64,000 nt of DNA from Terrimonas ginsenosidimutans (GCF_022012415.1 NZ_JAKLTR010000010.1:212270-276269), one strand, 5' to 3'. Positions 9,636 through 18,727 are shown, numbered from the stretch's first letter. Program-made: numbers and translations. Notes: generated from the letters alone by a model not told the origin.

Positions 9636-10979
9636 TTATTTAATGATCGAAGGAGCTCTGCCTATGCTCTCATAGTGAAATCCGAGTTCACGGATCGCAG
9701 ACACTTCAAAGAGATTACGGCCGTCGAAAATTGTTTTGTTCTTTAATGTTGATACGATCTTCAGGAAGTCAGGAGTTCTGAACTCATTCCATTCCGTCGC
9801 GATGATCAACGCATCTGCACCCTGCAAAGCTGCATACTGGTTCTCTGCATAAGTGATCTTGTCGCCAATGGTTTTCTTCACATTGTTCATTGCTTCAGGA
9901 TCAAACGCTGTTACAGTGGCTCCTTCAGCAGTCAGCGCATCGATCATGTACAATGCCGGTGCTTCACGGATATCATCTGTATTAGGTTTGAAAGCGAGTC
10001 CCCACAGCGCAAAGTGCTTGCCTTTGAGGTCTCCTTTGAAGTAATTCTTGATCTTTGGGAACAGGTGAAGTTTCTGCGTTTCGTTCACTTCCATTACTGC
10101 ATTCAGGATCTTGAAATCGTATTTCACTTCGTTGGAAGATTTTACGAGCGCCTGAACATCTTTAGGAAAACAGCTTCCGCCATATCCGATACCGGGGAAC
10201 AGGAAGCGCTTGCCAATACGATCATCACTGCCAACACCGCGGCGGACCATGTCCACATCAGCACCCAGTAATTCGCAAAGGCGGGCAACTTCATTCATGA
10301 AAGAGATCTTCGTTGCCAGGAATGAGTTTGCTGCATATTTAGTTAACTCCGCAGAACGCTCATCCATAAAGATCACTGGATTACCCTGACGTACAAATGG
10401 AGCATACAGATCACCCATCAGCTTTTTAGCTTTTTCGGAACTTGTTCCGATCACAACCCGGTCAGGTTTCATGAAGTCATCAACGGCAACTCCTTCTCTG
10501 AGGAATTCCGGGTTTGACACAACATCAAAAGCTCCTGTCAGGTTAACACCTGCTTTCTTTGCACTCTCCAGTATCGCAGCATTTACTTTTTCTGCCGTAC
10601 CAACCGGAACGGTACTCTTGTCAATGATCACCTTGTAATCATCTGTCTTCAGCAAAGTACCCAACTGGCTTGCTACACCGAGTATATATTTCAGGTCAGC
10701 GGACCCATCTTCCCCGGGAGGCGTAGGAAGAGCAAGGAAAATGATCGAAGCGTCTTTAATTCCGGCCGCCAGATCAGTGGTAAAATGAAGACGATCTTCC
10801 TTGAGGTTTCTCAAAAAAAGTTTCTCAAGACCCGGTTCATAGATGGTGATCTCCCCGTTTGTTAGTTTGTTGACTTTTGTACTGTCAATGTCTACGCAGG
10901 TTACGGTATTGCCGGTTTCAGCAAAACAGGTTCCGGTTACTAGACCAACGTATCCGGTTCCTACTACAGCGATTTTCAT
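9636..10979 (-). CDS. ugd: UDP-glucose 6-dehydrogenase
   Basis: Cytoplasmic NAD-dependent enzyme oxidising UDP-glucose to UDP-glucuronate. Motifs: N-terminal Rossmann AVVGTGYVGLVTGTCFA (4-20), ALPTPPGEDGSADL, DKSTVPVGTAEK, SNPEFLREG, and the catalytic Cys270 in GIGYGGSCFPKDV. Length 447 aa fits the family. It sits between the aminotransferase gene and the UDP-xylose synthase gene in a tight operon, and gives the substrate for the latter. Confidence 0.95.
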   Translation of the reverse strand: MKIAVVGTGYVGLVTGTCFAETGNTVTCVDIDSTKVNKLTNGEITIYEPGLEKLFLRNLKEDRLHFTTDLAAGIKDASIIFLALPTPPGEDGSADLKYILGVASQLGTLLKTDDYKVIIDKSTVPVGTAEKVNAAILESAKKAGVNLTGAFDVVSNPEFLREGVAVDDFMKPDRVVIGTSSEKAKKLMGDLYAPFVRQGNPVIFMDERSAELTKYAANSFLATKISFMNEVARLCELLGADVDMVRRGVGSDDRIGKRFLFPGIGYGGSCFPKDVQALVKSSNEVKYDFKILNAVMEVNETQKLHLFPKIKNYFKGDLKGKHFALWGLAFKPNTDDIREAPALYMIDALTAEGATVTAFDPEAMNNVKKTIGDKITYAENQYAALQGADALIIATEWNEFRTPDFLKIVSTLKNKTIFDGRNLFEVSAIRELGFHYESIGRAPSIIK

Positions 10980-11008
10980 GAATGCGTGTTGATTATTGGT
11001 TAAGGTTG

Positions 11009-12157
11009 TTAATTATTCAAATACTCCAGCACTTTACTGCTGATAAATGTTAGCTGCTCTTCATCCAGCTCTGTGTGCATTGGCAATGAGATCACCCGCT
11101 CCGTCAGCCAGTCTGTGACAGGCAGCAACTGCGAAGCAACATTGAATTGCTCGAACATCTTCTGCTTATGTCCCGGTACAGGATAATAGATCATGGATGG
11201 GATTTTATGCCCCGCCAGGAACGTGTTAAGCCCGTCTCTGAATGCCGCCACATCAGGCTTTCCATTATCAAGCAATATCGTATACTGGTGAAACACATGC
11301 CGGGAGTAGGATGCCCTGAATGGGGTGGTTACCACTGAATGGCCCGACAATGCATTGTCATAGAAATCTGCAGCTGATCGCCTGGCGCCGATATATTCGT
11401 CCAGGTGTTTCAGCTTGATATCCAGGATGGCAGCCTGGATGGTATCCAGGCGACTGTTGCATCCTACCACATCGTGATAGTACCTCCGGCTTTGGCCGTG
11501 ATTTGCAACCATTTTCATCCGATCTGCCAACGCGTCATCGTTAGTAAATATTGCACCGCCATCCCCGAAAGCGCCCAAATTTTTTGAAGGATAGAAGGAA
11601 GTGCAGCCGATATGACCGATCGATCCGGCCTTTTGCGTTTTTCCGTCACTGAACGTATAATTACTACCGATCGCCTGCGCATTGTCTTCAATCACCCATA
11701 ACTTATGCTTTTCAGCGATCTTCATGATCTCTTCCATCGGCGCCACATGACCATACAAATGAACCGGCACGATGGCTTTCGTTTTAGGCGTGATCGCCTT
11801 TTCAAGCGCAGCCGGATCCATGCAGAAGGTTTTAGGATCCACTTCAACAAAAACAGGTTTCAATCTTAATAGCGCGATCACTTCCGTAGTGGCGATATAC
11901 GTGAACGAAGGAGTGATCACCTCATCACCCGGCTGAAGATCCAGTGCCATCATGGCGATTTGCAATGCATCAGTGCCATTCGCACAGGGGATCGTGTGCT
12001 TCACGCCCATATAGGCAGACAGATTACTGCAAAAATCCTGCACCGGCTTCCCATTGATGAAAGCTGAACTTTCCATTACCTGCAAAACCGCCTTGTCTAC
12101 TTCTGTTTTGATTTTTTGATACTGAGTCTGGGTATCAACCATTTGGATAGGCCGCAT
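11009..12157 (-). CDS. DegT/DnrJ/EryC1/StrS sugar aminotransferase
   Basis: PLP-dependent aminotransferase acting on a keto nucleotide-sugar. Numbered from the ATG at 12157 (MRPIQMVDT) it has 382 aa, the PCANGTDALQ cofactor segment near 58, IEDNAQAIG with the PLP-contacting Asp about 158, and the Schiff-base Lys about 192 in SFYPSKNLGAFGDGG. This resembles WbpE/WlbC-type 3-aminotransferases of amino-uronic acid synthesis, though the substrate cannot be fixed. A GTG start at 12211 would add 18 residues with no family support. It is the first gene of the operon, with a TAnnTTTG box about 85 bp upstream. Confidence 0.88.
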   Translation of the reverse strand: MRPIQMVDTQTQYQKIKTEVDKAVLQVMESSAFINGKPVQDFCSNLSAYMGVKHTIPCANGTDALQIAMMALDLQPGDEVITPSFTYIATTEVIALLRLKPVFVEVDPKTFCMDPAALEKAITPKTKAIVPVHLYGHVAPMEEIMKIAEKHKLWVIEDNAQAIGSNYTFSDGKTQKAGSIGHIGCTSFYPSKNLGAFGDGGAIFTNDDALADRMKMVANHGQSRRYYHDVVGCNSRLDTIQAAILDIKLKHLDEYIGARRSAADFYDNALSGHSVVTTPFRASYSRHVFHQYTILLDNGKPDVAAFRDGLNTFLAGHKIPSMIYYPVPGHKQKMFEQFNVASQLLPVTDWLTERVISLPMHTELDEEQLTFISSKVLEYLNN

Positions 12158-12240
12158 AAATAAGTCTTTGGAGGGTACAATAACAAGTTCACTTTGCCAG
12201 TTCGCAACCACTCAGCTCCGCACCTCGTCACAAAGTGCCG

Positions 12241-12248
12241 CAAAAATA
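12241..12248 (-). promoter_or_regulatory. Bacteroidota -7 box for the nucleotide-sugar operon
   Basis: CAAAAATA on the plus strand reads TATTTTTG on the minus strand, an exact match to the TAnnTTTG consensus. It is placed 84 bp before the aminotransferase ATG and faces the six-gene operon. A matching TTTG at the -33 position is not evident, so this is a moderate call. Confidence 0.45.
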
Positions 12249-12307
12249 GTAAAATACGGGATGTTTCACAGTTTGACTTTACATTTGCCGGAATTGGATG
12301 AGCGAAT

Positions 12308-12342
12308 GGTTGTCCGTTGATGGTTGTCCGTTGACCGATAAC
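12308..12342. repeat. Family A heptamer repeat, short copy
   Basis: Four to five copies of a TTGTCCG/TTGACCG-type heptamer lie in the 245-bp gap between the divergent nucleotide-sugar operon and the Kdo transferase gene. Only one arm is seen here and no partner arm or central hairpin, unlike the copies near 25.7 and 26.6 kb. Confidence 0.6.
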
Positions 12343-12456
12343 AACTTAGATCACGCAATTTCCGCTGAAGCGCCCTTTTTGGGTATTTTGATTTCAGAAG
12401 GGAAAGTCTTTGGAAAATGGATAAGACCATACTCAAAACGATAAAAAACCGACCGA

Positions 12457-13713
12457 TTGAAGCTGATCTTCTACAATATTTTCCTTTTTCTCTTCAGTAT
12501 AGGCGTACGCATCGCAGCATTTTTCAATAAAAAGGCCGGGCTCTGGATAGAAGGCCGAAAAGACATTTTTGAACGATTGAATACGGCCCTACAAGGTCAA
12601 TCCCATATTGTCTGGATGCATTGCGCCTCGCTCGGAGAATTTGAACAGGGCCGTCCTGTACTTGAAAAGATCAGACAGCAATATCCCTCCTACAAACTGC
12701 TGGTAACTTTCTTCTCTCCTTCCGGGTATGAGACCATGAAAAATTATAAAGGCGCAGACTGGATATTCTATCTGCCAATGGATGGACGTTCGAATGCAAA
12801 ACGCTTCCTGGAGATCGTCAACCCTTCGCTGGTTGTTTTTGTTAAATACGAGTACTGGTATTATTATCTAAACACCGTTCAGCAAAGAAACATTCCCCTC
12901 CTGATGGTCTCCGCTATCTTCAGGGAGAACGCTGCCTTCTTTAAATGGTACGGAGGCCTTCATCGTAAAATGCTGAATAGCTTTACACACCTCTTTATTC
13001 AAACAGAAGAGTCCCTGCGCCTACTGTCTGCACTGCTTCCGGCAGACAGATTCACGCTTGCCGGGGATACCAGGTTTGACCGGGTGATAGACATCGCAGA
13101 GAAAGCAGAACCAATTCCGCTCATTGAACAATTCACCGCCCATAGCAAGACGATCATCGCTGGTAGCAGCTGGCCTCCTGATGAAGCGATCTTACAAACG
13201 GCCTTTAACACGATGAAAGGCACTTTCAAACTCATTATCGCTCCTCACCAGGTGGATGAAGAGCACATTTCACAGATCCGGGGATTGTTTCCCGGCTGTC
13301 TGCTCTACTCACAACTGCTTTCCGGCGAGCGCCAGCCAACCGAAAGCAATGTGCTCATCATAAACAATATCGGTCTTCTTTCGAGGATCTATCGCTATGC
13401 CCACACCACCTATATCGGCGGAGCATTCGGCGCGGGGTTACATAATACCCTTGAAGCAGCTGTATACGGGAAACCGGTCGTGTTTGGAACTGTTTACAGA
13501 AAATTCAATGAAGCGATCGGCCTGGTAGAAACCGGCGCCGCATTCAGCATTGCCAATGCAGACAGCTATATCTCCATTCTGCAACAACTTGTTGCAGACG
13601 AAGAGTATTACGAAAAAACCTGCTCAGCAGCCCGCGGATATGTATTCCAGCATAAGGGTGCTACAGCAAGGATCATGCATTATATTCAGGAAAAACGCCT
13701 TTTGACCAGCTGA
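12457..13713 (+). CDS. waaA: 3-deoxy-D-manno-octulosonic acid (Kdo) transferase
   Basis: Membrane-anchored glycosyltransferase (GT30) that adds Kdo from CMP-Kdo to the lipid A precursor in lipopolysaccharide synthesis. Signs: an N-terminal membrane anchor (residues 1-22), HCASLGEFEQGRP with catalytic Glu61, FFSPSGYE, and the C-terminal block TYIGGAFGAGLHNTLEAAVYGKPVVFG. 418 aa is usual. The start is a TTG: the in-frame stop at 12442 and absence of any in-frame ATG before MKLIF leave no better choice. Its last 28 bp overlap the convergent gene at 13686-14492. Confidence 0.93.
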   Translation: MKLIFYNIFLFLFSIGVRIAAFFNKKAGLWIEGRKDIFERLNTALQGQSHIVWMHCASLGEFEQGRPVLEKIRQQYPSYKLLVTFFSPSGYETMKNYKGADWIFYLPMDGRSNAKRFLEIVNPSLVVFVKYEYWYYYLNTVQQRNIPLLMVSAIFRENAAFFKWYGGLHRKMLNSFTHLFIQTEESLRLLSALLPADRFTLAGDTRFDRVIDIAEKAEPIPLIEQFTAHSKTIIAGSSWPPDEAILQTAFNTMKGTFKLIIAPHQVDEEHISQIRGLFPGCLLYSQLLSGERQPTESNVLIINNIGLLSRIYRYAHTTYIGGAFGAGLHNTLEAAVYGKPVVFGTVYRKFNEAIGLVETGAAFSIANADSYISILQQLVADEEYYEKTCSAARGYVFQHKGATARIMHYIQEKRLLTS

Positions 13714-14492
13714 TCAAACTGCAATACGAGGGGATGATCATTGTCCCAGCCCAGTTTAACTTTCAGTTCCCGGCTGATCCAATAGTCTGCTTCAGGAAAA
13801 ATATTGAAACCATTGATGGTTTTGATGCTGCGCTCATACATCGCTTCATCACCACGGAAAAGGTCGTTGATGAACACAAACCGGTCATTGATACCGATCG
13901 CTTTGCGAAGATCTTTAACAGGAATGTCTTTGAACATTTCCGCAAGCTCGGTTTTTACCTGCTTCAGCTTATCATTGATCGATTCGTCAGACTTATTTAC
14001 CTGGTGGGAAAGTGTAGGTATTTCATTTAAAGGGTCACTCACGATCTCATGCTGGACCGTTTGCTGATAGGAAGAAGCCTGCTGTGCGAAGGCAATGGTC
14101 CTTTTTTCTTCCACTACCACAAATTTCTCAACCTGCCTGGCCACCGGCTCTTCTTTAACAGTTACCGGCTGCGCCTGCACAGTTTTTTCATTCGGGCGTG
14201 GCGCATATCTTTCATACTGGCCTGCATCAACCACCTGCGCAACCACCGGTTCCTGATACACTTCAACAGCTGGTTGAACCTGCCTGACCTCTGCCGCCGC
14301 CGCCGGAGCCTGCTGGACCGATACGCCTGCCGGCATCACCACGGCCACCTTGGACGTGCCCAGTCGCCTGGCCGATTGCTGGCTAAGCAATTCATTATGT
14401 AAACGCGTAACAGTAGCAAGCATATCAGTAGTATCTGCCCCCTGTTCCGCCTGTTCATTTAGTTTCGATATCAATGCCTGTATTCGTTCCAT
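13686..14492 (-). CDS. Conserved hypothetical cytoplasmic protein with Gln/Pro/Val-rich linker
   Basis: A 268-aa protein I do not recognise by function. Residues 1-45 look helical (MERIQALISKLNEQAEQG); about 55-170 is a low-complexity linker rich in Ala, Val, Gln and Pro. The C-terminal 100 residues form a compact domain with KDLRKAIGINDRFVFINDLF and FPEADYWISRELKVKLGW, which reads like a segment widely conserved in Bacteroidota hypothetical proteins. No signal peptide or membrane segment. Convergent with and overlapping the Kdo transferase gene by 28 bp; divergent from thymidine kinase. Confidence 0.8.
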   Translation of the reverse strand: MERIQALISKLNEQAEQGADTTDMLATVTRLHNELLSQQSARRLGTSKVAVVMPAGVSVQQAPAAAAEVRQVQPAVEVYQEPVVAQVVDAGQYERYAPRPNEKTVQAQPVTVKEEPVARQVEKFVVVEEKRTIAFAQQASSYQQTVQHEIVSDPLNEIPTLSHQVNKSDESINDKLKQVKTELAEMFKDIPVKDLRKAIGINDRFVFINDLFRGDEAMYERSIKTINGFNIFPEADYWISRELKVKLGWDNDHPLVLQFDQLVKRRFS

Positions 14493-14660
14493 TGCGCTTC
14501 ATTTGAGTGCTCACATCATCAATTGTGTTCAAAAATCAAAACTCCGGTTTCGTATTTTTATTTTTGAATTTTTACTTTTGACCTTTTTACTCGCGTCACT
14601 AAAATTACAAACACTTTGCCAATTAAGTGATTACGCGTTCCGGAATTTAAAATCTTAACA

Positions 14661-15224
14661 ATGTTTATCGAACCCAGCCTGCGCGGAGAACGCCGCGGAT
14701 GGATAGAAGTGATCTGCGGATCAATGTTCAGTGGCAAAACGGAAGAGCTGATCAGAAGACTGAAAAGAGTGAAGATCGCCAATCTGAAAGTGGAGATCTT
14801 CAAACCTGCCGTTGATATCAGGTATGATGAGATCAATATTGTTTCACACGATACAAATGCCATTCTGTCTACACCAATCGATAACTCGCAGAAGATCCTG
14901 CTGCTTGCGCAGGATGTAGACGTGATCGGGATCGATGAAGCACAGTTCTTTGATAACGAGCTGCCCAATGTATGTGATGAATTAGCCTATCGCGGCATCC
15001 GGGTGATCGTTGCCGGGCTTGACATGGACTACACCGGCAAACCATTCGGCCAAATGCCTTTTATCCTGGCAAAAGCAGATTATGTGACCAAACTCCACGC
15101 GATCTGCGTCGTTTGCGGCCATATTGCAAATTATTCTTACAGAAAGATCCCGAATGATGACCAGGTAATGCTCGGCGCTACTGACGTGTATGAACCGAGA
15201 TGCAGGATCTGCTACAATAAGTAA
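14661..15224 (+). CDS. tdk: Thymidine kinase, type II
   Basis: Salvage kinase phosphorylating thymidine to dTMP with ATP. It shows the P-loop GSMFSGKT (20-27), the Walker B-like DEAQFF (92-97) and paired Cys motifs for the zinc ribbon (CVVC and CRIC near the C-terminus). The N-terminal [20 protein letters not shown] is typical of Bacteroidota homologues, supporting the ATG at 14661. 187 aa is normal. The last two codons (AAG TAA) are already part of the family B repeat arm that follows. Confidence 0.95.
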   Translation: MFIEPSLRGERRGWIEVICGSMFSGKTEELIRRLKRVKIANLKVEIFKPAVDIRYDEINIVSHDTNAILSTPIDNSQKILLLAQDVDVIGIDEAQFFDNELPNVCDELAYRGIRVIVAGLDMDYTGKPFGQMPFILAKADYVTKLHAICVVCGHIANYSYRKIPNDDQVMLGATDVYEPRCRICYNK

Positions 15225-15367
15225 AAAGTCAAAATTAAAAAGTAAAAAAGATGCGTTACGACTGAACCTTCCTTCAAAACCGGGAGGTTGCGTGCCCTTG
15301 GCGCTGTCCCACCATAGCCTCTGAACCGGATGTTTTATTTTTACTTTTTAATTTTGACTTTTTACTT
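15219..15367. repeat. Family B inverted-repeat element after tdk
   Basis: Left arm 15219-15249 and right arm about 15337-15367 are near-perfect reverse complements of about 30 bp, rich in AAAAGTCAAAATT and its complement TTAATTTTGACTT, around a loop of about 85 bp. The left arm begins inside the final codons of tdk. The same arm recurs near 16.1, 17.2, 40.8, 42.1 and 47.6 kb. A diverged half copy (GAATTTTTACTTTTGACC) lies upstream of tdk near 14.57 kb. Confidence 0.8.
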
Positions 15368-15370
15368 GAT

Positions 15371-15378
15371 TACTTTTG
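15371..15378 (+). promoter_or_regulatory. Candidate -7 box for ccmB
   Basis: TACTTTTG matches TAnnTTTG ten bases before the ccmB ATG, which would give a very short leader. A TTTG lies upstream at 15353-15356, but the 14-bp spacing is shorter than the usual 19-21 bp. It directly abuts the family B right arm. Confidence 0.35.
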
Positions 15379-15387
15379 CCCCCTCAG

Positions 15388-16044
15388 ATGAATTCCCTTC
15401 GCCAGATATATACGCTTTTAAAAAAAGACCTGCTGCTGGAGATCCGCCAGCAGTATAGTTTTTATGGCATCCTGCTCTATATCGGAGCAACGGTTTTCGT
15501 GTTGTTTATGGCAATTGATGAACCGGAAAGTCATGTCTGGAATGGCCTTTTTTGGGTTATCCAACTCTTTATCTGTATAAATGCGGTGGCAAAAAGCTTC
15601 ATGCAGGAAAGCAGAGGCCGGATGCTCTACTTTTACTCGATTTCATCTCCCGGCAATTTTGTGCTGGCCAAGCTGATCTTTAATTCAGGCCTGATGCTGC
15701 TGATGAGCCTGCTCAGTCTCCTGCTTTTTACCATGTTCTTTGGCAATCCCATGGTAAAGGTGGGCGCTTTTATAGGCCTGGTACTCCTTGGAGGATGGAG
15801 CCTGAGCCTGATCTTCACCTTTCTCGCTGCTATTGCCGCCCGCGCACAGCAAAATGCCGCCATTATGGCCGTGCTGGGCTTCCCGCTGATCATTCCGCAG
15901 CTGTTATTACTGATGAAGATCTCCAACGCAGCCTTTAACCCGATATTGACCATACACGCCGATAATGTCCTCCTGCTTGTCGCCCTGGACCTTATGGTGA
16001 TCATCCTTTCTGTAATTCTTTTCCCTTTTCTTTGGAAAGACTAG
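15388..16044 (+). CDS. ccmB: Heme exporter subunit CcmB
   Basis: Integral membrane subunit of the CcmABC(D) heme-handling transporter of cytochrome c maturation system I. About six hydrophobic helices are visible after an N-terminal MNSLRQIYTLLKKDLLLEIR, and LVLLGGWSLSLIFTFLAAIAA is typical. 218 aa from the ATG at 15388; the longer frame from a TTG at 15376 is not needed. ccmC and ccmD follow on the same strand, but no ccmA ATPase gene is in the window. Confidence 0.9.
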   Translation: MNSLRQIYTLLKKDLLLEIRQQYSFYGILLYIGATVFVLFMAIDEPESHVWNGLFWVIQLFICINAVAKSFMQESRGRMLYFYSISSPGNFVLAKLIFNSGLMLLMSLLSLLLFTMFFGNPMVKVGAFIGLVLLGGWSLSLIFTFLAAIAARAQQNAAIMAVLGFPLIIPQLLLLMKISNAAFNPILTIHADNVLLLVALDLMVIILSVILFPFLWKD

Positions 16045-16048
16045 CGAT

Positions 16049-16128
16049 AAAATTCAAAAGTGAAAAGTAAAAATTCAAAAAGACAGGCTGTTTTTTTGAA
16101 TTTTTACTTTTTACTTTTGAATTTTTAC
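16049..16128. repeat. Family B inverted-repeat element between ccmB and ccmC
   Basis: Arms of about 33 bp (16049-16081 and about 16092-16125) built from AAATTCAAAAGT and AAAGTAAAAATTC and their complements, with one mismatch and a loop of about 10 nt. It starts 5 nt after the ccmB stop. The short loop makes a strong hairpin in mRNA, followed by moderately T-rich sequence. It may modulate expression of ccmC relative to ccmB. Confidence 0.75.
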
Positions 16129-16228
16129 CGGGAGATTGGCGCAATACGGAAATTTTATCCCGGATTAACAGGGGCCGCCTTAATTTTGTGCACTTTTAGG
16201 CCTCCCTTTCTAATTGAAAGACAAACCA

Positions 16229-16942
16229 ATGAACCGTAAAAAAAACACATTCGCGCAGTGGTGGTGGAAAATACTTTGTATCGTTTTACTGCTGTTCACT
16301 TTTATCAAAGGCCTTACCGTTAAGATCCCGAACCTGCCGGCCCTCGAAGAAACCAGCCGCAACCTGTTCTTTCACGTAGGAATGTGGATGGCCATGATGA
16401 CCCTGTTCACGGTTTCAGTGGTGAACTCGATCCGCTATCTCCGCACCTTCAATCTCAAATACGATATCTATGCACGCCAGTATTCCGTAATGGGGATCAT
16501 ATTCGGTCTGCTTGGCTATGCAACCGGCGCCATCTGGATGAGCTATACCTGGGCAGACCCCAATAACCCTTTATTCCAGTCATTCGGCGCTCTCGCACGT
16601 GAACCCAAACTGATCGGTGCTGCCGTTGCCCTGCTGATATATTTCGCTTATCTCGTATTGCGGGATTCCATTTCCGATATGGACAAACGCGCACGGATCA
16701 GCAGCGTTTACAACATATTTGCTTACGCGATGTTATTCCCTTCTATCTGGATCGTTCCGCGCTTGCTGCCAAGCCTTCATCCGGGGCAGGAAGGAAACCC
16801 CGCTATGAATTTTAACGATGTGATCCCTGAAATGCGCATGGTGGAATTTCCCGCATTCGTCGGATGGGCATTGCTAGGCGTTTGGATCACTACGCTTAAA
16901 ATACGTCTGAGTTTAGTAAAAGAAAAAAGAATGAACGCATGA
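16229..16942 (+). CDS. ccmC: Heme-binding cytochrome c biogenesis protein CcmC
   Basis: Polytopic membrane protein of the CcmC/CcsA family that presents heme to CcmE. Visible are six hydrophobic segments, a conserved periplasmic His in FFHVGMWMAM, and the tryptophan-rich segment shortened to IWMSYTWADPN. 237 aa from the ATG at 16229 (MNRKKN); an upstream TTG would add five residues. The stop overlaps the ccmD ATG by 4 bp, indicating coupling. Confidence 0.9.
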   Translation: MNRKKNTFAQWWWKILCIVLLLFTFIKGLTVKIPNLPALEETSRNLFFHVGMWMAMMTLFTVSVVNSIRYLRTFNLKYDIYARQYSVMGIIFGLLGYATGAIWMSYTWADPNNPLFQSFGALAREPKLIGAAVALLIYFAYLVLRDSISDMDKRARISSVYNIFAYAMLFPSIWIVPRLLPSLHPGQEGNPAMNFNDVIPEMRMVEFPAFVGWALLGVWITTLKIRLSLVKEKRMNA

Positions 16943-17154
16943 GAAAAATAAAATCACTGCTTTTACTGTTTATAGTACTCAGTTTCACCACCGCAGTTCA
17001 GGCACAAACCAATGAAGTGTCAGCGTTTGAACAAACCATGCGCGGCAATGGCCGGATCTACGTAGTGATAGCAGTAATGACCACAATACTGGTCGGATTG
17101 TTCCTGTACCTGATCAGGCTTGACAGAAAGATCAGCAAACTGGAAAAAAATTAA
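16939..17154 (+). CDS. ccmD: CcmD-like small membrane protein
   Basis: A 71-aa protein with a probable N-terminal signal (ending VQAQ) and one strong transmembrane helix (about 42-60, VVIAVMTTILVGLFLYLI) followed by a charged tail, the usual form of Bacteroidota CcmD family proteins that associate with CcmC and the heme exporter. It overlaps ccmC by 4 bp (ATGA). The stop codon is the first base triplet of the following family B arm. Confidence 0.82.
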   Translation: MRKIKSLLLLFIVLSFTTAVQAQTNEVSAFEQTMRGNGRIYVVIAVMTTILVGLFLYLIRLDRKISKLEKN

Positions 17155-17240
17155 AAAGTCAAAATTATAAATTAAAAAAACCTATACAGAACCATTCACT
17201 GTCCCACAGTTTTTTAATTTTTAATTTTGACTTTTTACTT
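17152..17240. repeat. Family B inverted-repeat element after ccmD
   Basis: Left arm 17152-17180 and right arm about 17209-17240 are related to the AAAAAGTCAAAATT arm, with an ATAAATT variation. The loop is about 30 nt. It begins at the ccmD stop codon and so ends the ccm cluster before glutamate dehydrogenase. Confidence 0.75.
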
Positions 17241-17308
17241 ATAAAATACGCAGCACAAAATAAAAGTGTCTGCCCTTCGATTGCTATTCGAAAATTAAAA
17301 TTTGAATT

Positions 17309-18727
17309 ATGTCAGAAAAGCATTACAGTTTTTTTAACGCTGTTGAGAAAAGTTTCGACAAAGCAGCAGGGTTCACCAAATGGGATCCGGGTATTCTGGA
17401 ACAGATCAAAGCGTGCAACGCTATCTATAGCATGAGATTCCCTGTGAAAAGGGATGACGGCACCATTGAAGTGATCGAAGCTTACCGCGTTCAGCACTCT
17501 CATCATAAAACACCTTGTAAAGGTGGTATCCGCTTCGCTGCGGAAGTAAACCAGGATGAAGTGATGGCCCTGGCTGCATTGATGACCTACAAATGCGCTA
17601 TCGTAAACGTTCCTTTCGGTGGCGGTAAAGGCGGTATCAAGATCAACCCACGCGAATACACCCCATTTGAGCTGGAAAAGATCACACGTCGTTATACATC
17701 CGAACTGATCAAGAAAAAATTCATCGGACCAGGCACAGATGTTCCGGCTCCCGATTACGGAACTGGCGAACGCGAAATGGCCTGGATCCTCGATACCTAC
17801 ACCACCATGCACCCGGGCGAGATCGATGCGGCCGGTTGTGTAACCGGTAAACCCGTCTCTCAGGGTGGTGTTCGCGGACGCCGCGAAGCGACCGGCCTCG
17901 GCGTATTCTTCGGCCTGCGCGAAGTATGCAACATGCCAGACATCATGGAGAGATTAAAGATGCCCGTTGGTGTTGAAGGAAAACGCATCGTGGTGCAAGG
18001 CCTCGGCAACGTAGGCTATCACTCCGCAAAATTCTTCCAGAATGCCGGCGCAACCATCACTGCCCTCGCAGAATATGAAGGCGCTATCTACAATGAGAAA
18101 GGACTTGACGTGGATGAAGTATTCAACCACCGCAAAAAAACCGGATCCATCCTCGACTTTCCCGGTGCTAAAAACCTGGCGAAAAATACGGACGCACTGG
18201 AACTGGAATGCGATATCCTGATCCCTGCCGCACTCGAGAACGTGATCAACGGCGACAATGCTCCACGCGTTAAAGCAAAGATCATCGGAGAAGCCGCAAA
18301 CGGACCACTCACTCCTGAAGCTGATGAAGTGTTTACAAAAAAAGGCATCATCGTTGTTCCGGATATGTACCTGAACGCAGGCGGTGTAACCGTTTCCTAC
18401 TTCGAATGGCTGAAGAACCTCAGCCACGTTCGCTACGGACGGATGGAAAAACGTTTCAATGAAAATATGAACGCCCACATCGTAAGCCAGATGGAAAATC
18501 TTTCCGGCAAAAAAATGCTGCCGAAAGAAAGAGAATATATCGTACACGGCGCCGATGAAGTTGATCTCGTTTACAGCGGTCTCGAAGAAACAATGATCAC
18601 CGCCACTCACGAGATCATGAACGAATGGAAAAATAATCCTGAAATTCCGAATATGCGTACCGCGGCCTACGTTGTTGCCATCAACAAAGTAGCGACCAGC
18701 TATGCAGAACTCGGTATCTTCCCATAA
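17309..18727 (+). CDS. gdhA: Glutamate dehydrogenase (Glu/Leu/Phe/Val family)
   Basis: Catabolic or anabolic NAD(P)-dependent interconversion of glutamate and 2-oxoglutarate. Features: KGGIRF near residue 72, the catalytic-lysine region PFGGGKGGIK (about 104-113), GPGTDVPAPDYGTGEREM, and the Rossmann segment VVQGLGNVGYHSA (about 228-240). 472 aa is at the long end for hexameric enzymes, with a slightly extended N-terminus. The ATG at 17309 follows the family B element of the ccm cluster. A strong terminator follows. Confidence 0.93.
   Translation: MSEKHYSFFNAVEKSFDKAAGFTKWDPGILEQIKACNAIYSMRFPVKRDDGTIEVIEAYRVQHSHHKTPCKGGIRFAAEVNQDEVMALAALMTYKCAIVNVPFGGGKGGIKINPREYTPFELEKITRRYTSELIKKKFIGPGTDVPAPDYGTGEREMAWILDTYTTMHPGEIDAAGCVTGKPVSQGGVRGRREATGLGVFFGLREVCNMPDIMERLKMPVGVEGKRIVVQGLGNVGYHSAKFFQNAGATITALAEYEGAIYNEKGLDVDEVFNHRKKTGSILDFPGAKNLAKNTDALELECDILIPAALENVINGDNAPRVKAKIIGEAANGPLTPEADEVFTKKGIIVVPDMYLNAGGVTVSYFEWLKNLSHVRYGRMEKRFNENMNAHIVSQMENLSGKKMLPKEREYIVHGADEVDLVYSGLEETMITATHEIMNEWKNNPEIPNMRTAAYVVAINKVATSYAELGIFP

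Noticed and set aside
13734..14402. Plus-strand open frames opposite the hypothetical protein at 13686-14492
   Set aside because: They mirror the low-complexity linker of the minus-strand gene, with no start context or family match.
15219..15367. Family B as a MITE or other transposon
   Set aside because: Loops are unrelated in length and sequence, and I could not find target-site duplications or a transposase gene in the window.
17954..18610. 218-aa minus-strand frame within gdhA
   Set aside because: It overlaps conserved glutamate dehydrogenase sequence fully; Phe/Val-rich shadow composition.
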